64,000 nt of DNA from Bacteroidetes bacterium UBA1935 (GCA_002337045.1 DDFF01000007.1:310001-374000); one strand, 5' to 3'. Shown: positions 26,448-35,407, counted from the first letter of the stretch. The notes: generated by a model not told the origin, from the sequence alone. Numbers and translations are program-made.

Positions 26448-27625
26448 TCTGCTTTTGCTGCAGATGGCTTGATGCTTATCAACCTGAGGAACACAAAACC
26501 AAGTATACCTGCTAATACAGAAGCACCAATGATGGCTACTTTGGCTACCAGTTGCGTTTCGGCATCGGTAAAGGCTAATGTAGCCATGAAGATAGACATG
26601 GTGAACCCTATGCCTGCAATCAATCCCATACCCAGCAATTGCGGACGCTTCATACCTGTAGGCAGGGATGCAATTTTCAAATGCACTGCCGCCATACTGA
26701 ACAGATAAATACCCAATGGCTTGCCAAGTACCAGCCCCATTGTAATGCCGTGATGCACTACGGATGTATAGATACTACCGAACTCCGCAGGCAATACAAT
26801 TGCCGTATTAGCTAAAGCAAACAATGGCAGGATGATGAAATTGACAGGATCGTGCAACGCATGCTCCAGTTCTTCTATTTTATGCAGTGGTATGGTGAAA
26901 GCAAGTAGTACACCGGCAATAGTTGCATGTACACCCGAATTGAAAACGAAGTACCACAAAAGCAAACCAAGTATAAAGTACAGATAGTACCGTTTTACCT
27001 TCAGCAGGTTCATCGCTATCAAGGCTATCATTACAATGCCTGCATATAAGAGATAAGACCACTGCAAATCGCCCGCATAGAAAATAGCGATGGTGAGGAT
27101 ACCACCAAGATCGTCTATAATAGCCAATGCCGTAAGGAATATACGCAGCGATACAGGCGCTCGCTTGCCTAATAGCGATAACACACCAAGCGAGAACGCA
27201 ATATCTGTAGCCATAGGTATACCCCACCCGCTGCTGAAAGGTGTGCCGCCACACCATAATGAATAGATAGTTGCCGGTACTACCATACCGCCTATTGCGG
27301 CAATGATTGGCAAAAGCGATTTTTTGATACTGTTCAGCTCGCCAACCATCAACTCGCGCTTTATCTCCATCCCCACCAATAAGAAGAACACAGCCATCAA
27401 TGCATCATTAATGAGGTGCAGTATGGTATGTGGCAGGTGCAGTTCGGGCAACGGCATGTTAAGCTCTCGCTCCCAGAAATGCATATATGAGGCAGACCAG
27501 CCTGTATTGCTGACAACAAGCGACACAAATGTTGCGCATATCAGCACGATACCGACGGAACGGCTATCGCGGATGAACTCCATAATTGGAGACATGATTC
27601 TGTCTCTGAAAATGCGACGTGGCAT
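26444..27625 (-). CDS. nhaA: Na+/H+ antiporter NhaA
   Basis: NhaA exchanges cytoplasmic sodium for external protons in the inner membrane. About 11-12 hydrophobic helices are visible, and the transport site residues D141 (MATDIAF) and the pair D171-D172 (AIIDDLGG) are conserved, as in the Escherichia coli protein. The 393-residue length is normal. A second start at residue 11 (MSPIMEF) is possible. It overlaps the end of the DUF1569 gene by four bases (TTAA). Confidence 0.95.
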   Translation of the reverse strand: MPRRIFRDRIMSPIMEFIRDSRSVGIVLICATFVSLVVSNTGWSASYMHFWERELNMPLPELHLPHTILHLINDALMAVFFLLVGMEIKRELMVGELNSIKKSLLPIIAAIGGMVVPATIYSLWCGGTPFSSGWGIPMATDIAFSLGVLSLLGKRAPVSLRIFLTALAIIDDLGGILTIAIFYAGDLQWSYLLYAGIVMIALIAMNLLKVKRYYLYFILGLLLWYFVFNSGVHATIAGVLLAFTIPLHKIEELEHALHDPVNFIILPLFALANTAIVLPAEFGSIYTSVVHHGITMGLVLGKPLGIYLFSMAAVHLKIASLPTGMKRPQLLGMGLIAGIGFTMSIFMATLAFTDAETQLVAKVAIIGASVLAGILGFVFLRLISIKPSAAKAD

Positions 27626-27690
27626 GTTTCAAAAATAAACATTCCTGAAGGGATAAACTAAGCTTAATACTGCAGTATCTTCATAGTACA

Positions 27691-27698
27691 TAGTTTTG
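27691..27698 (+). promoter_or_regulatory. -7 element, short leader for the nucleotidase pair
   Basis: TAGTTTTG fits TAnnTTTG and ends eight bases before the ATG at 27706. Confidence 0.5.
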
Positions 27699-27705
27699 CG
27701 CCCTG

Positions 27706-28446
27706 ATGCGATTAAGGCTTTTATACACATCTATTTTGCTGTTGGCTGTAACCGGCTGCCACAAACCGTATTATATATCGCAACATAGCAACAGGCATTA
27801 TGCTGTTGGCAAAGATGGGAAAACAGACAGCAGCTATACCCGGTTTCTGGCACCCTACAAGCTGCGTATGGATAGCACCATGCAGGTAGTAATAGGCCGC
27901 ACAGACACAAACCTTACAAAAGCACAACCTGAATGTACACTTGGCAATTTTGTAGCAGATGCGATGCTGCAAGCAGCTAAGCAACGAAACAGCAATGTTG
28001 ATGCTGCCGTGTGCAACTATGGTGGCATGCGCATACCATACATAAACGCGGGCAATATAACAGTAGGCAGAATGTATGAGCTGATGCCTTTTGATAATGC
28101 ACTGACGATAGTTGAAGTACCGGGGAAAATATTGATACAATGGTGCAACCACATGGCCGCGATGAAAGGATGGCCTGTAAGCGGTATCAGTTACCTGTTA
28201 CAAGATGGTGCTGCTGAATACATACGTATCAATCAACAACCGATTGATGAAAACAAAATATACCTGATAGCAACAAACGATTATCTGGCGACGGGTGGAG
28301 ATAAGTGCAGTTTCCTGACTCCGCTGAAAGCTACGCCTGTCAATCTCTTTATCCGCGACATACTGATTGATTATGTAAAAGCGTTGCATAAAGACAACAA
28401 ACCACTGCATCCGTATATAGAAAAAAGAGTTCGCTATGCTGAATAG
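27706..28446 (+). CDS. 5'-nucleotidase C-terminal (nucleotide-binding) domain lipoprotein
   Basis: The N-terminus MRLRLLYTSILLLAVTGC is a lipoprotein signal with the cysteine at residue 18. The rest matches the substrate-binding C-terminal domain of UshA-type 5'-nucleotidases: 'LGNFVADAMLQAA', 'AVCNYGGMRIPY', 'GRMYELMPFDNAL' and 'IATNDYLATGGD'. No metallophosphatase domain is present in this gene. It overlaps the start of the next gene, which is that missing half, by 11 bases, so the two form one enzyme split into two chains with reversed gene order. Confidence 0.87.
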   Translation: MRLRLLYTSILLLAVTGCHKPYYISQHSNRHYAVGKDGKTDSSYTRFLAPYKLRMDSTMQVVIGRTDTNLTKAQPECTLGNFVADAMLQAAKQRNSNVDAAVCNYGGMRIPYINAGNITVGRMYELMPFDNALTIVEVPGKILIQWCNHMAAMKGWPVSGISYLLQDGAAEYIRINQQPIDENKIYLIATNDYLATGGDKCSFLTPLKATPVNLFIRDILIDYVKALHKDNKPLHPYIEKRVRYAE

Positions 28447-29368
28447 AAGAAGTTTCCTTAAAAAGACATCAATAGGTGCGGGATTGCTTGCAGCAGGCTC
28501 TTTTCCCTTGGAAAGCTTTGCAGGCAGCCGTGAAAAGAAAATCACCATACTGCATACTAATGATGTACACAGCAGGTTGGACCCTTTCCCTAACGACGGC
28601 GGAAAACTGGCAGGCATGGGTGGCGTAGCTGCAAGGGCTGAGCTGATATCGCAAATAAGGGGCGAATGCGACAATGTACTATTGCTGGATGCCGGGGATA
28701 TGCTGCAAGGCACACCATATTTTAATATGTATAAGGGTGAACCTGAGATAAAAGCCATGACAATGATGGGTTATGATGCCTGTACAATGGGCAATCACGA
28801 CTTTGATGCGGGTATAGATGGCTTTGCCAGATTGTTGTCTTTTGCGGGCTTTCCCGTACTGGTAGCCAACTACGACTTTACCAACACACCATTGGAGCAT
28901 AAAACTGCCCCCTACACCATCATCAAAAAAGGGGGATTGAAAATTGGCATTTTCGGGTTGGGTATAGAGCTGGAAGGGCTGGTTTCGGGTGCTGCATTCG
29001 GCAATACAAAATATAATAATCCGATACCTGTGGCAAAGGCAGTTTCTGAGAAATTGAAAAGAGATGAAAAATGCGATATGGTCATCTGCCTGTCGCACCT
29101 CGGTTATGAATATGAAACGAATAAAATAAGTGATAAAACTATAGCAAAAGAAACGGAATATATCGATCTGATAATTGGTGGGCATACGCATACATTCCTT
29201 GACAGTCCTGCAACAGAGCGGAATGCAGGTGGTGGAGAAACACTCATTAATCAGGTGGGTTGGGGAGGTGTGCGGCTTGGCAGGCTCGACTATGTTTTTC
29301 ATAGCGGAAAAAATCCCGAATTATACAAATCCCATTCTGTAAACATTAACAAAGAAACAAGTGGCTAA
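28436..29368 (+). CDS. 5'-nucleotidase N-terminal metallophosphatase domain
   Basis: The protein has the metallophosphoesterase motifs DVHSR, GDMLQGTP, GNHDFDAG and GGHTHTF, which bind two metals and cleave nucleotide phosphates. The N-terminus reads NRRSFLKK then a hydrophobic run ending SFAGS, a twin-arginine (Tat) type signal with an SRRxFLK-like motif. The usual nucleotide-binding C-terminal domain is absent and is encoded by the preceding gene. The ATG lies 11 bases inside that gene, which points to translational coupling. Confidence 0.9.
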   Translation: MLNRRSFLKKTSIGAGLLAAGSFPLESFAGSREKKITILHTNDVHSRLDPFPNDGGKLAGMGGVAARAELISQIRGECDNVLLLDAGDMLQGTPYFNMYKGEPEIKAMTMMGYDACTMGNHDFDAGIDGFARLLSFAGFPVLVANYDFTNTPLEHKTAPYTIIKKGGLKIGIFGLGIELEGLVSGAAFGNTKYNNPIPVAKAVSEKLKRDEKCDMVICLSHLGYEYETNKISDKTIAKETEYIDLIIGGHTHTFLDSPATERNAGGGETLINQVGWGGVRLGRLDYVFHSGKNPELYKSHSVNINKETSG

Positions 29369-29608
29369 TCATTTTTTTTTTCAACAAATTGTTAGCAACT
29401 TCGTCCTCCCGCTAAAGAAATGAAGCAGGTACAAACCAAACAGAAAAGAAGGGCAGATTTTTGAGGCGTCTGAAACTTTAAACTCAATCGATATTGCGTG
29501 TTGCGAGACACCCGTAAAAAAGAAATATTTTATCGGGAATGAAATTCGTAGCTCCGTGATTACCAGGAATTAAAAAAATGGATTAACTTGTTGAACGAGT
29601 AGCCAATT

Positions 29609-31087
29609 ATGGATAACAACCTTTACGATACTTCTAATAAGATACTTAACGAAGCTGAAGCAGCTTGGGACAAGTGCCTTGGCATTATAAAGGATAATGT
29701 CAACTGGCGTACGTACCAAACCTGGTTCGAACCTATAAAGGCTGTTGCTTTAGAAAACAACGTTCTTACCCTGCAGGTTCCGAGTCAATTCTTCTACGAG
29801 TGGCTTGAAGAACACTTTGTAGAATTGCTTGGTAAAACCATTAAGCGTGTACTGGGCAAGGATGGCAGGCTGGAATACCGTATTCTGATGGAGAGTGCAA
29901 GCTCTCAGCGCAATCCCGCATCTATCAATATGCCGGGTAGCACTTACAACAAGCCATCTAAAGAGAATAACTATGTGGACATGCCACTGAAGTGGGATGA
30001 TCCGCACAACATAAAAACACCATACGCAATACCGGGCCTGAAGCGCATGCAGATAGACCCGCAACTGAATGCTAACTATACGTTTGAAAACTATGTAGAA
30101 GGTGATTGTAACCGTGTAGCCCGCTCTGCAGGTATGCACGTAGCACAAAAACCCGGCGCAACAGCTTTCAACCCGTTGGTAGTATTTGGCGGTGTAGGCT
30201 GGGGCAAAACGCACCTTGTACAAGCCATAGGCAACGAGGTACGCAGAATGCACCCGAACAAATCTGTACTGTATGTAAGTGCAGAGAAGTTCATCAACCA
30301 GTTCATTGAGCACTCTAAGAATAATGAAGTAAATGATTTTATCCACTTCTATCAACTGATAGATGTATTGATAGTGGATGATATTCATCTATTCGTTCCT
30401 GCTGCCAAAACACAGGATGTATTCTTTGCCATATTCAACCACCTGCATCAGAGCGGTAAACAAATCATCCTGACAAGTGATACCCCTCCGAAAGATCTGG
30501 AAGGTATGCAGGAGCGTTTGCTGAGCCGTTTCCGTTGGGGATTGAATGCTGATATACAAGCACCTGACTTTGAAACCCGCCAGTTGATACTGCAGGTGAA
30601 GATGAGGCAGGAAGGTCTTGAAATACCTGAAGAGGTGGTAAAATATGTAGCATACAACGTACAAAGCAATGTACGCGAACTGGAAGGTGCGCTGATAGCT
30701 TTGTTTGCACAAGCTACACTGAATAAGAAAGAAATCGATATCGACCTGGCGAAACGTGTAATGAAGAACTTTGTGAAGACTTCTGCACGCGAGCTGACGA
30801 TAGAGAACATACAGAAAATGGTTTGCGACTACTTCCACCTGCCATACGACAGGCTGCTGGCTAAAACCCGTAAGCGCGAAGTAGTACAGGCTCGTCAGAT
30901 AACAATGTATCTGGCTAAGAAATTCACGAAGAGCTCGCTGAAAAACATCGGCGAACACTTTGGCGGATTTGACCACACAACTGTAATACACTCTTGCCAA
31001 ACGGTTGAAAACCTGATGGACACAGATACAGAATACAAAGAACACATGCTGGAACTGCAACAGAAAGTGCAGTTGGCAAGCATCTAA
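29609..31087 (+). CDS. dnaA: Chromosomal replication initiator DnaA
   Basis: DnaA binds and opens the origin. It has an N-terminal domain I (1-90), a linker (90-155), an AAA+ ATPase domain with Walker A GGVGWGKT (194-201) and Walker B VDDIH (D257, D258), and the C-terminal DNA-binding domain IV with 'EVVQARQITMYLAKKF' and 'GGFDHTTVIHSC'. The tryptophan in GGVGWGKT is unusual for the Walker A loop, where leucine is common. The 240 bases upstream show no recognisable TTATCCACA-type DnaA boxes. dnaN is not adjacent, as is usual in Bacteroidota. Confidence 0.97.
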   Translation: MDNNLYDTSNKILNEAEAAWDKCLGIIKDNVNWRTYQTWFEPIKAVALENNVLTLQVPSQFFYEWLEEHFVELLGKTIKRVLGKDGRLEYRILMESASSQRNPASINMPGSTYNKPSKENNYVDMPLKWDDPHNIKTPYAIPGLKRMQIDPQLNANYTFENYVEGDCNRVARSAGMHVAQKPGATAFNPLVVFGGVGWGKTHLVQAIGNEVRRMHPNKSVLYVSAEKFINQFIEHSKNNEVNDFIHFYQLIDVLIVDDIHLFVPAAKTQDVFFAIFNHLHQSGKQIILTSDTPPKDLEGMQERLLSRFRWGLNADIQAPDFETRQLILQVKMRQEGLEIPEEVVKYVAYNVQSNVRELEGALIALFAQATLNKKEIDIDLAKRVMKNFVKTSARELTIENIQKMVCDYFHLPYDRLLAKTRKREVVQARQITMYLAKKFTKSSLKNIGEHFGGFDHTTVIHSCQTVENLMDTDTEYKEHMLELQQKVQLASI

Positions 31088-31101
31088 GAAATACTTCATT
31101 A

Positions 31102-31139
31102 AAAAAAAGAGTGGTTGTAATTACAACCACTCTTTTTTT
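31102..31139. terminator. Bidirectional terminator downstream of dnaA
   Basis: A perfect stem AAAGAGTGGTTGTAA / TTACAACCACTCTTT extends into A- and T-runs on both sides and serves both dnaA and the convergent T9SS gene. Confidence 0.9.
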
Positions 31140-31153
31140 GTGCGATGCTTTTA

Positions 31154-32377
31154 TTACAACACCTGAAAGCGTTGCAGTATGCGTTTATCAGACCTCGGCG
31201 TTTTTATCTGCAACAAATAGATGCCGGTATTCAAATCTGCAATTGATAGTTGATTGCTAAGTAAAGTTCCATTCTTTACTACCCTGCCATCCAATGAAAA
31301 AACAGTGTAGCACGAACCATTGATATCATCTAAACCACCAATATGCAGCACATTCTTTGCGGGATTGGGATACAGCATCAGATTGGTTTGTTGCTGTATA
31401 GTTGGTACCGCTGTACCCCATGCAGAACGAAGCACAATACCGTTCTGCCCGGAACAGAATAATCTTCCTGCGGTATTAAAGCTTAGTTGCGATAACCTAC
31501 CCTTATAGCCTATGTATTCTTTTTTCCAGGTTTCGCCTGCATCTGCTGATGTATATATGAAAGTAGAGTCGAGAATAGCGCCACCGCATGCATAGAATTT
31601 TGTTGCGTTCAGTTTTTTAATGCCGTAGATATCATTGGTGTAGTTGCTTTTGTTTACCCAGTTTGCACCACCATCTTTGGTTACCAATATATTGCCACCA
31701 AGCCCTACCGCTATACAGTTATTGGCATCAATTGCCATGCAGCTTACCATCAATTTGCCAACAGTATGTACCAAAGACCAAGTATAGCCACCATCTGTAG
31801 TCTTGTAGATAGTACCTGTGCTTGTTGTATTGTCTGATGCTGCTGCATATCCGTTCAGCGAATCTGTAAAGCTTATTTTGTTGATGAACAGCGGCCTGTT
31901 GATATTGATAATCTGCCAATTGAGCCCTCCGTCGGTAGAACGAATAAAAACACCGTTGGTACCGTTACTGCCGCAGGCATATACATAGTTATTGTCAAGA
32001 CACTGAACCCCAGTCAGAAACGAACCTGCCGGCAACCCTATAGTAAGAAACTGAAAGCTGCTCCCCCCATCTGTAGTTTTCATTATTAAAGACAAATCTG
32101 TTACGGCATAGAAAGTAGTACCTATAGTATCTGCCGGCGCACTCGCTGTTTGCCATATAGCTTTATTGGTACCGGTATTCAATGGGCTCCATGTAGTTCC
32201 CCCATCCTGTGTTTTGGCAATCAGACCTTTGTTGCCCGACGCATAGCCCGTGGTAGTATTTACCATTCTGACATCGTACAAATCCTGATTGGCACCTGTA
32301 TAGTACTGATTGAATAATAATTGCCCCTTGCTGTGCAAAGAAGCCAGGATTGCAAAAAAGAAAAAAGCCTTTCTCAT
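31154..32377 (-). CDS. YCF48/BNR-repeat T9SS-exported protein
   Basis: A signal peptide (MRKAFFFFAILASLHSKGQ) is followed by at least six BNR/YCF48-type repeats with the tag S/T-x-D-x-G-x-x-W/F, for example TQDGGTTWS, TTDGGSSF, STDGGLNW, TTDGGYTW, TKDGGANW and SADAGETW. These repeats build a beta-propeller. The C-terminal 80 residues are a type A T9SS sorting domain (LMLYPNPAKNVLHIGG). The protein is expected on the cell surface; its ligand is unknown. Confidence 0.87.
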   Translation of the reverse strand: MRKAFFFFAILASLHSKGQLLFNQYYTGANQDLYDVRMVNTTTGYASGNKGLIAKTQDGGTTWSPLNTGTNKAIWQTASAPADTIGTTFYAVTDLSLIMKTTDGGSSFQFLTIGLPAGSFLTGVQCLDNNYVYACGSNGTNGVFIRSTDGGLNWQIININRPLFINKISFTDSLNGYAAASDNTTSTGTIYKTTDGGYTWSLVHTVGKLMVSCMAIDANNCIAVGLGGNILVTKDGGANWVNKSNYTNDIYGIKKLNATKFYACGGAILDSTFIYTSADAGETWKKEYIGYKGRLSQLSFNTAGRLFCSGQNGIVLRSAWGTAVPTIQQQTNLMLYPNPAKNVLHIGGLDDINGSCYTVFSLDGRVVKNGTLLSNQLSIADLNTGIYLLQIKTPRSDKRILQRFQVL

Positions 32378-32676
32378 ATTAATTTAAAATTCGCTTTGTG
32401 AAAAATATTTGTTCAGCTATTTGATACTGCGAAGGAAATTCAAATTCGAACATTGGGACTCATACATAATGATGGTTTGCAGCTGCTACAAACAAAATCA
32501 TACTAAAGGATGATTGGGTGAAAGCATTGAAAAACCTGTCATATTCATAAATACCCGTAATTGTCAGACTTTTGTCAATAGCAGAAATATTTTTCAGGAA
32601 ACAACCAAGGGTAAAAGGCAAGACGCACGTCTTATTAGTCAGAACCAAATCATTAATAACTTAAAACAACAGATTT
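32378..32676. other. Non-coding stretch between divergent genes
   Basis: About 300 bases separate the leftward T9SS gene and the rightward lipoprotein gene. I see no convincing open frame; AT-rich tracts and the two promoters are expected here, but I found no clean TAnnTTTG. Confidence 0.4.
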
Positions 32677-33198
32677 ATGACGAAGAAACTGATGATGTTG
32701 AGTGCCATGTTTGCTATTGCAATAGCAAGCTGTACCAAACCAATTACTACTAATCCAACAGGTAGCGGAGGCACTAAAGGCGAAAAGACGGGTTACAAAA
32801 ACGATTCTACAGGTAAACCACCATATGATATAGAAGAAGGATGTGGTGATACTGCTGCACCAGTAGATTGCAGCGGGATTTACTGCACACAGGAAGTGCG
32901 CATGCTATTCCTTGATGTAAAAAACAGCGCGGGAACTACCGTGACACTTACCTCTTTCCATACAGAAGATATGGCTGGCAATAAACTGCCGGCAGACCTG
33001 TACGGATATGATAAATGGAGAGATGCCTATATGGTATTTAATGATTCATGGGTAAAAGGCCATGAGGGTACAACAAAGAAAGTGCGTTTTGTAGGTTATG
33101 TTGGCAGTACAAAAGTTGTTGACGAAGTTTACACAATTGTAACCGACTGCTGCCACATAGAGAAAACGGCAGGTAAAGACAGCGTGGTATTACCATAA
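32677..33198 (+). CDS. Lipoprotein of unknown function
   Basis: MTKKLMMLSAMFAIAIASC is a lipoprotein signal with the cysteine at residue 19, followed by a Gly/Lys/Thr-rich linker (22-45). The mature domain has several cysteines (EGCGDT, VDCSGIYC, TDCCH) that could form disulfides and a beta-rich core (VRMLFLDVKNSAGTTVTLTS, then KKVRFVGYVGSTKVVDE). No family was recognised. It lies about 100 bases upstream of the sigma factor gene and may be unrelated or may form part of the same cell-surface regulatory set. Confidence 0.68.
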   Translation: MTKKLMMLSAMFAIAIASCTKPITTNPTGSGGTKGEKTGYKNDSTGKPPYDIEEGCGDTAAPVDCSGIYCTQEVRMLFLDVKNSAGTTVTLTSFHTEDMAGNKLPADLYGYDKWRDAYMVFNDSWVKGHEGTTKKVRFVGYVGSTKVVDEVYTIVTDCCHIEKTAGKDSVVLP

Positions 33199-33226
33199 CA
33201 AGAAGCACAGAAGGGTAAGTCTGTTG

Positions 33227-33251
33227 GCAGCATTGATTTTTACAATGCTGC
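33227..33251. other. Hairpin between the lipoprotein and sigma factor genes
   Basis: A 9-bp stem GCAGCATTG / CAATGCTGC encloses the loop ATTTTTA. It lacks a following T-run, so it may be a weak terminator or an mRNA structure. Confidence 0.45.
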
Positions 33252-33296
33252 TACAGCATTTTAAGTTAGCATGGTTATTATTGGCAACTGACAGGT

Positions 33297-33863
33297 GTGA
33301 CATCAACGTATAGCGACATAGAAATCATAGAGGGTTGCAGGCAGCAGCAAAGAAAAGCGCAGGGGTATTTGTACAAAAAATACTATAGCGACTTTATGAA
33401 GATATGCCTGCGCTATGCCAATAGTATGCACGATGCCGAACAATGGTTGAATGATGGGTTCTACAAAATATTTACCAAAATAAACATGTACGATGGTAAG
33501 GGTTCTTTCGAGGGCTGGATGAAGCGTGTACTCATAAATACATGCCTCGACAACCTAAAAGCAAATAAAAAACACAATGTGCTGGTGTTTACCGATATGA
33601 GCGAAAACCCACCTGCCCTTACATCTGCACATATTGGTAACGACGCGCTGCACAATCTAGGCTTTAAAGAAATAATTATGGTGCTGCAACAAATACCCGA
33701 AACGCATCGCACCGTCTTTAACCTGAGTGTGTTTGAAGGCTATACACACAAAGAGATTGCAGAAAGCCTTGGCATAAAAGAAGGGACCTCTTTCTGGTAT
33801 ATGAACCAGGCAAGAGAATTACTGAAACAGAAAATAAGTGAGTATCAACTTAAAGCTAAGTGA
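33297..33863 (+). CDS. ECF-type RNA polymerase sigma factor
   Basis: The 188-residue protein has sigma region 2 (KKYYSDFMKICLRYANSMHD, then YKIFTKI and SFEGWMKRVLINTCLD) and region 4 (IPETHRTVFNLSVFEGYTHK, EIAESLGIKEGTSFWYMNQA) as in the extracytoplasmic-function group. The start codon is GTG at 33297, giving MTSTYSDIEIIEGC; no ATG is better placed. It is followed after a single base by a gene whose product looks like an anti-sigma-type membrane protein fused to an outer-membrane barrel, so the two are almost certainly co-translated. Confidence 0.9.
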   Translation: MTSTYSDIEIIEGCRQQQRKAQGYLYKKYYSDFMKICLRYANSMHDAEQWLNDGFYKIFTKINMYDGKGSFEGWMKRVLINTCLDNLKANKKHNVLVFTDMSENPPALTSAHIGNDALHNLGFKEIIMVLQQIPETHRTVFNLSVFEGYTHKEIAESLGIKEGTSFWYMNQARELLKQKISEYQLKAK

Positions 33864-33864
33864 T

Positions 33865-34971
33865 ATGACCAACAGTGAATTTGATAAAAGATTATCCGAT
33901 ATAGTTTCGGAAGAAACTATCCCCTACAACGAGGATAACTGGCAACGTATGCAGCATATGCTGGATAGCAAACAGAAGCCTAAGACGCTGCTGTTGCTGC
34001 CATTGTTGTATAAGAAAACTGCCGCGGCAGCTGCAATAGCTGCCGCCATCACTGCGTGGTACCTATACCCTGCTACAAACAATGAGTCGACAATTGTAAA
34101 CAACAATACATACACTCAACAGAACACTATTGAATATACTACTACACCAGAAACAACAGCTACAGCCAACAATATATCTGTAAGCACTGCTGTACAAATA
34201 CAAACAGCAAAGACTACAGAAAAAGCCATACTGGAAAAACGTGCAGTAGCAGAACAAACCAACCATGAAACGGAGCAGAAAAATGAGAACGTAGCAACGA
34301 ACAATCAACCCGTTTTTCAGTTTGACAAATCAGGCTACAAAAAAGGAAAAAACAACACAGCATGGATGCTGTATGACGAACCGCGTGCGAGGAGAACAAC
34401 ATTCGGCATCAACACGGGTATGGCTATGTACCGAAACCACAACAGCTTTGCTGCCGGGCTGAGCATCAGCAACAAGCTAAGCAAACGCATTACTTTAAAT
34501 GCTGGTCTTGGCTTTGTGCAGGGCCAGCAGGACGTTTCGGTAAAGCATATAACGGTTACTGAAGAAGAAGTGATTGTAACTTCTGATGTTACAGATACCG
34601 TAATGATAGTGACAACCGTATCTGAAAGATATGAGCAGTATAGCAAGCGCCTGCCGTACCTGCAATTCAACCCGAGTGTGTCCGTTAAGTTGTTTGACAA
34701 GCTATATGTAAATGCCGGTGCAGATGTGCAGCGCATCATCACATCTCAAAACACTATAGACGACATTAATAAACATCTTGCAGATAACAATAAACAGGTG
34801 GCAGCTACAGATTTTGGTGCTACAGCAGGTATGGGCTATATGGTAAATAAAAACATAGGCATGGGCATTACCTACAGGCACAGCCTGATGGATAAAACCA
34901 GTGATGGCAAAGAATACATCAAACGGAATTATTTTATGGTGCAATTGCAGTATGTCTTCAACAGGAAGTAA
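33865..34971 (+). CDS. Membrane protein with short cytoplasmic N-terminus, one TM helix and C-terminal beta-barrel
   Basis: The ATG at 33865 is one base after the sigma factor stop (TGATATG). Residues 1-45 are charged and cytoplasmic-like, in the position of an anti-sigma segment. A single helix (LLLPLLYK then an Ala-rich run, about 50-68) is followed by a Thr/Asn/Gln-rich linker (about 70-177). The last 190 residues show beta-strand alternation (RRTTFGINTGMAMYRNH, SKRITLNAGLGFVQGQ, YFMVQLQYVFNRK) with an aromatic C-terminus, like a small outer-membrane barrel. A single protein could thus bridge both membranes to control its sigma factor. The architecture is inferred, not known. Confidence 0.7.
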   Translation: MTNSEFDKRLSDIVSEETIPYNEDNWQRMQHMLDSKQKPKTLLLLPLLYKKTAAAAAIAAAITAWYLYPATNNESTIVNNNTYTQQNTIEYTTTPETTATANNISVSTAVQIQTAKTTEKAILEKRAVAEQTNHETEQKNENVATNNQPVFQFDKSGYKKGKNNTAWMLYDEPRARRTTFGINTGMAMYRNHNSFAAGLSISNKLSKRITLNAGLGFVQGQQDVSVKHITVTEEEVIVTSDVTDTVMIVTTVSERYEQYSKRLPYLQFNPSVSVKLFDKLYVNAGADVQRIITSQNTIDDINKHLADNNKQVAATDFGATAGMGYMVNKNIGMGITYRHSLMDKTSDGKEYIKRNYFMVQLQYVFNRK

Positions 34972-35079
34972 GGCCGCTTTTGAGGGACTGAATAATGGTT
35001 GCAAAACGCATCTGTCAATCAACAAAAAGCGCCAAAACTCATGAGTATAAATATGATATGATTTTGTTAGAAAAAATCT

Positions 35080-35109
35080 TTTGTTATTTCATGAATACCT
35101 TTATCTTTG
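35080..35109 (+). promoter_or_regulatory. Promoter of the tRNA pair
   Basis: TTTG (35080-35083) and, 18 bases on, TATCTTTG (35102-35109) match the -33 and -7 elements of Bacteroidota. The tRNAs begin about 60 bases downstream. Confidence 0.65.
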
Positions 35110-35170
35110 CAGTCCCCAAAAGGGATTATCAATCGGCTAAACATACTTTGTAGGCTTGGCTTACGGTAAT

Positions 35171-35259
35171 GGTGAGGTGGGTGAGAGGCCGAAACCAACA
35201 GTTTGCTAAACTGTCGTACGGGTCAAACCGTACCGAGGGTTCGAATCCCTCCCTCACCG
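35171..35259 (+). tRNA. tRNA-Ser (anticodon GCT)
   Basis: The acceptor stem GGTGAGG pairs with CCTCACC. The anticodon stem ACAGT / ACTGT encloses the loop TTGCTAA, so the anticodon is GCT (Ser, AGC/AGT codons). The long variable arm typical of class II tRNAs and GGTTCGAATCC T-loop are present; 89 bases in all. CCA is not encoded. Confidence 0.95.
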
Positions 35260-35295
35260 CTGGAGTTTCTTCAGCGAAGATTGATTCCGGAAGTT

Positions 35296-35369
35296 CGGGA
35301 AGTAGCGCAGGCCGGTAGCGCATCTGGTTTGGGACCAGGGGGTCGCAGGTTCGAATCCTGTCTTCCCGA
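35296..35369 (+). tRNA. tRNA-Pro (anticodon TGG)
   Basis: The acceptor stem CGGGAAG pairs with CTTCCCG. The anticodon stem TCTGG / CCAGG encloses TTTGGGA, giving anticodon TGG (Pro). The T-loop GGTTCGAATCC is present; 74 bases, CCA not encoded. It lies 36 bases after the serine tRNA and is likely co-transcribed. Confidence 0.95.
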
Positions 35370-35377
35370 CTTAAGAA

Positions 35378-35407
35378 AGAAAAGCCACTCAATTGAGTGG
35401 CTTTTTT
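35378..35407. terminator. Terminator after the tRNA pair
   Basis: The stem AAGCCACTCA / GAGTGGCTT with a six-T run follows the tRNAs and also faces the leftward VOC gene, so it can act from both sides. Confidence 0.85.

Noticed and set aside
29369..29608. Possible origin of replication upstream of dnaA
   Set aside because: No DnaA boxes or AT-rich repeat arrays could be seen in the 240 bases; dnaA alone is not evidence for an origin in Bacteroidota.
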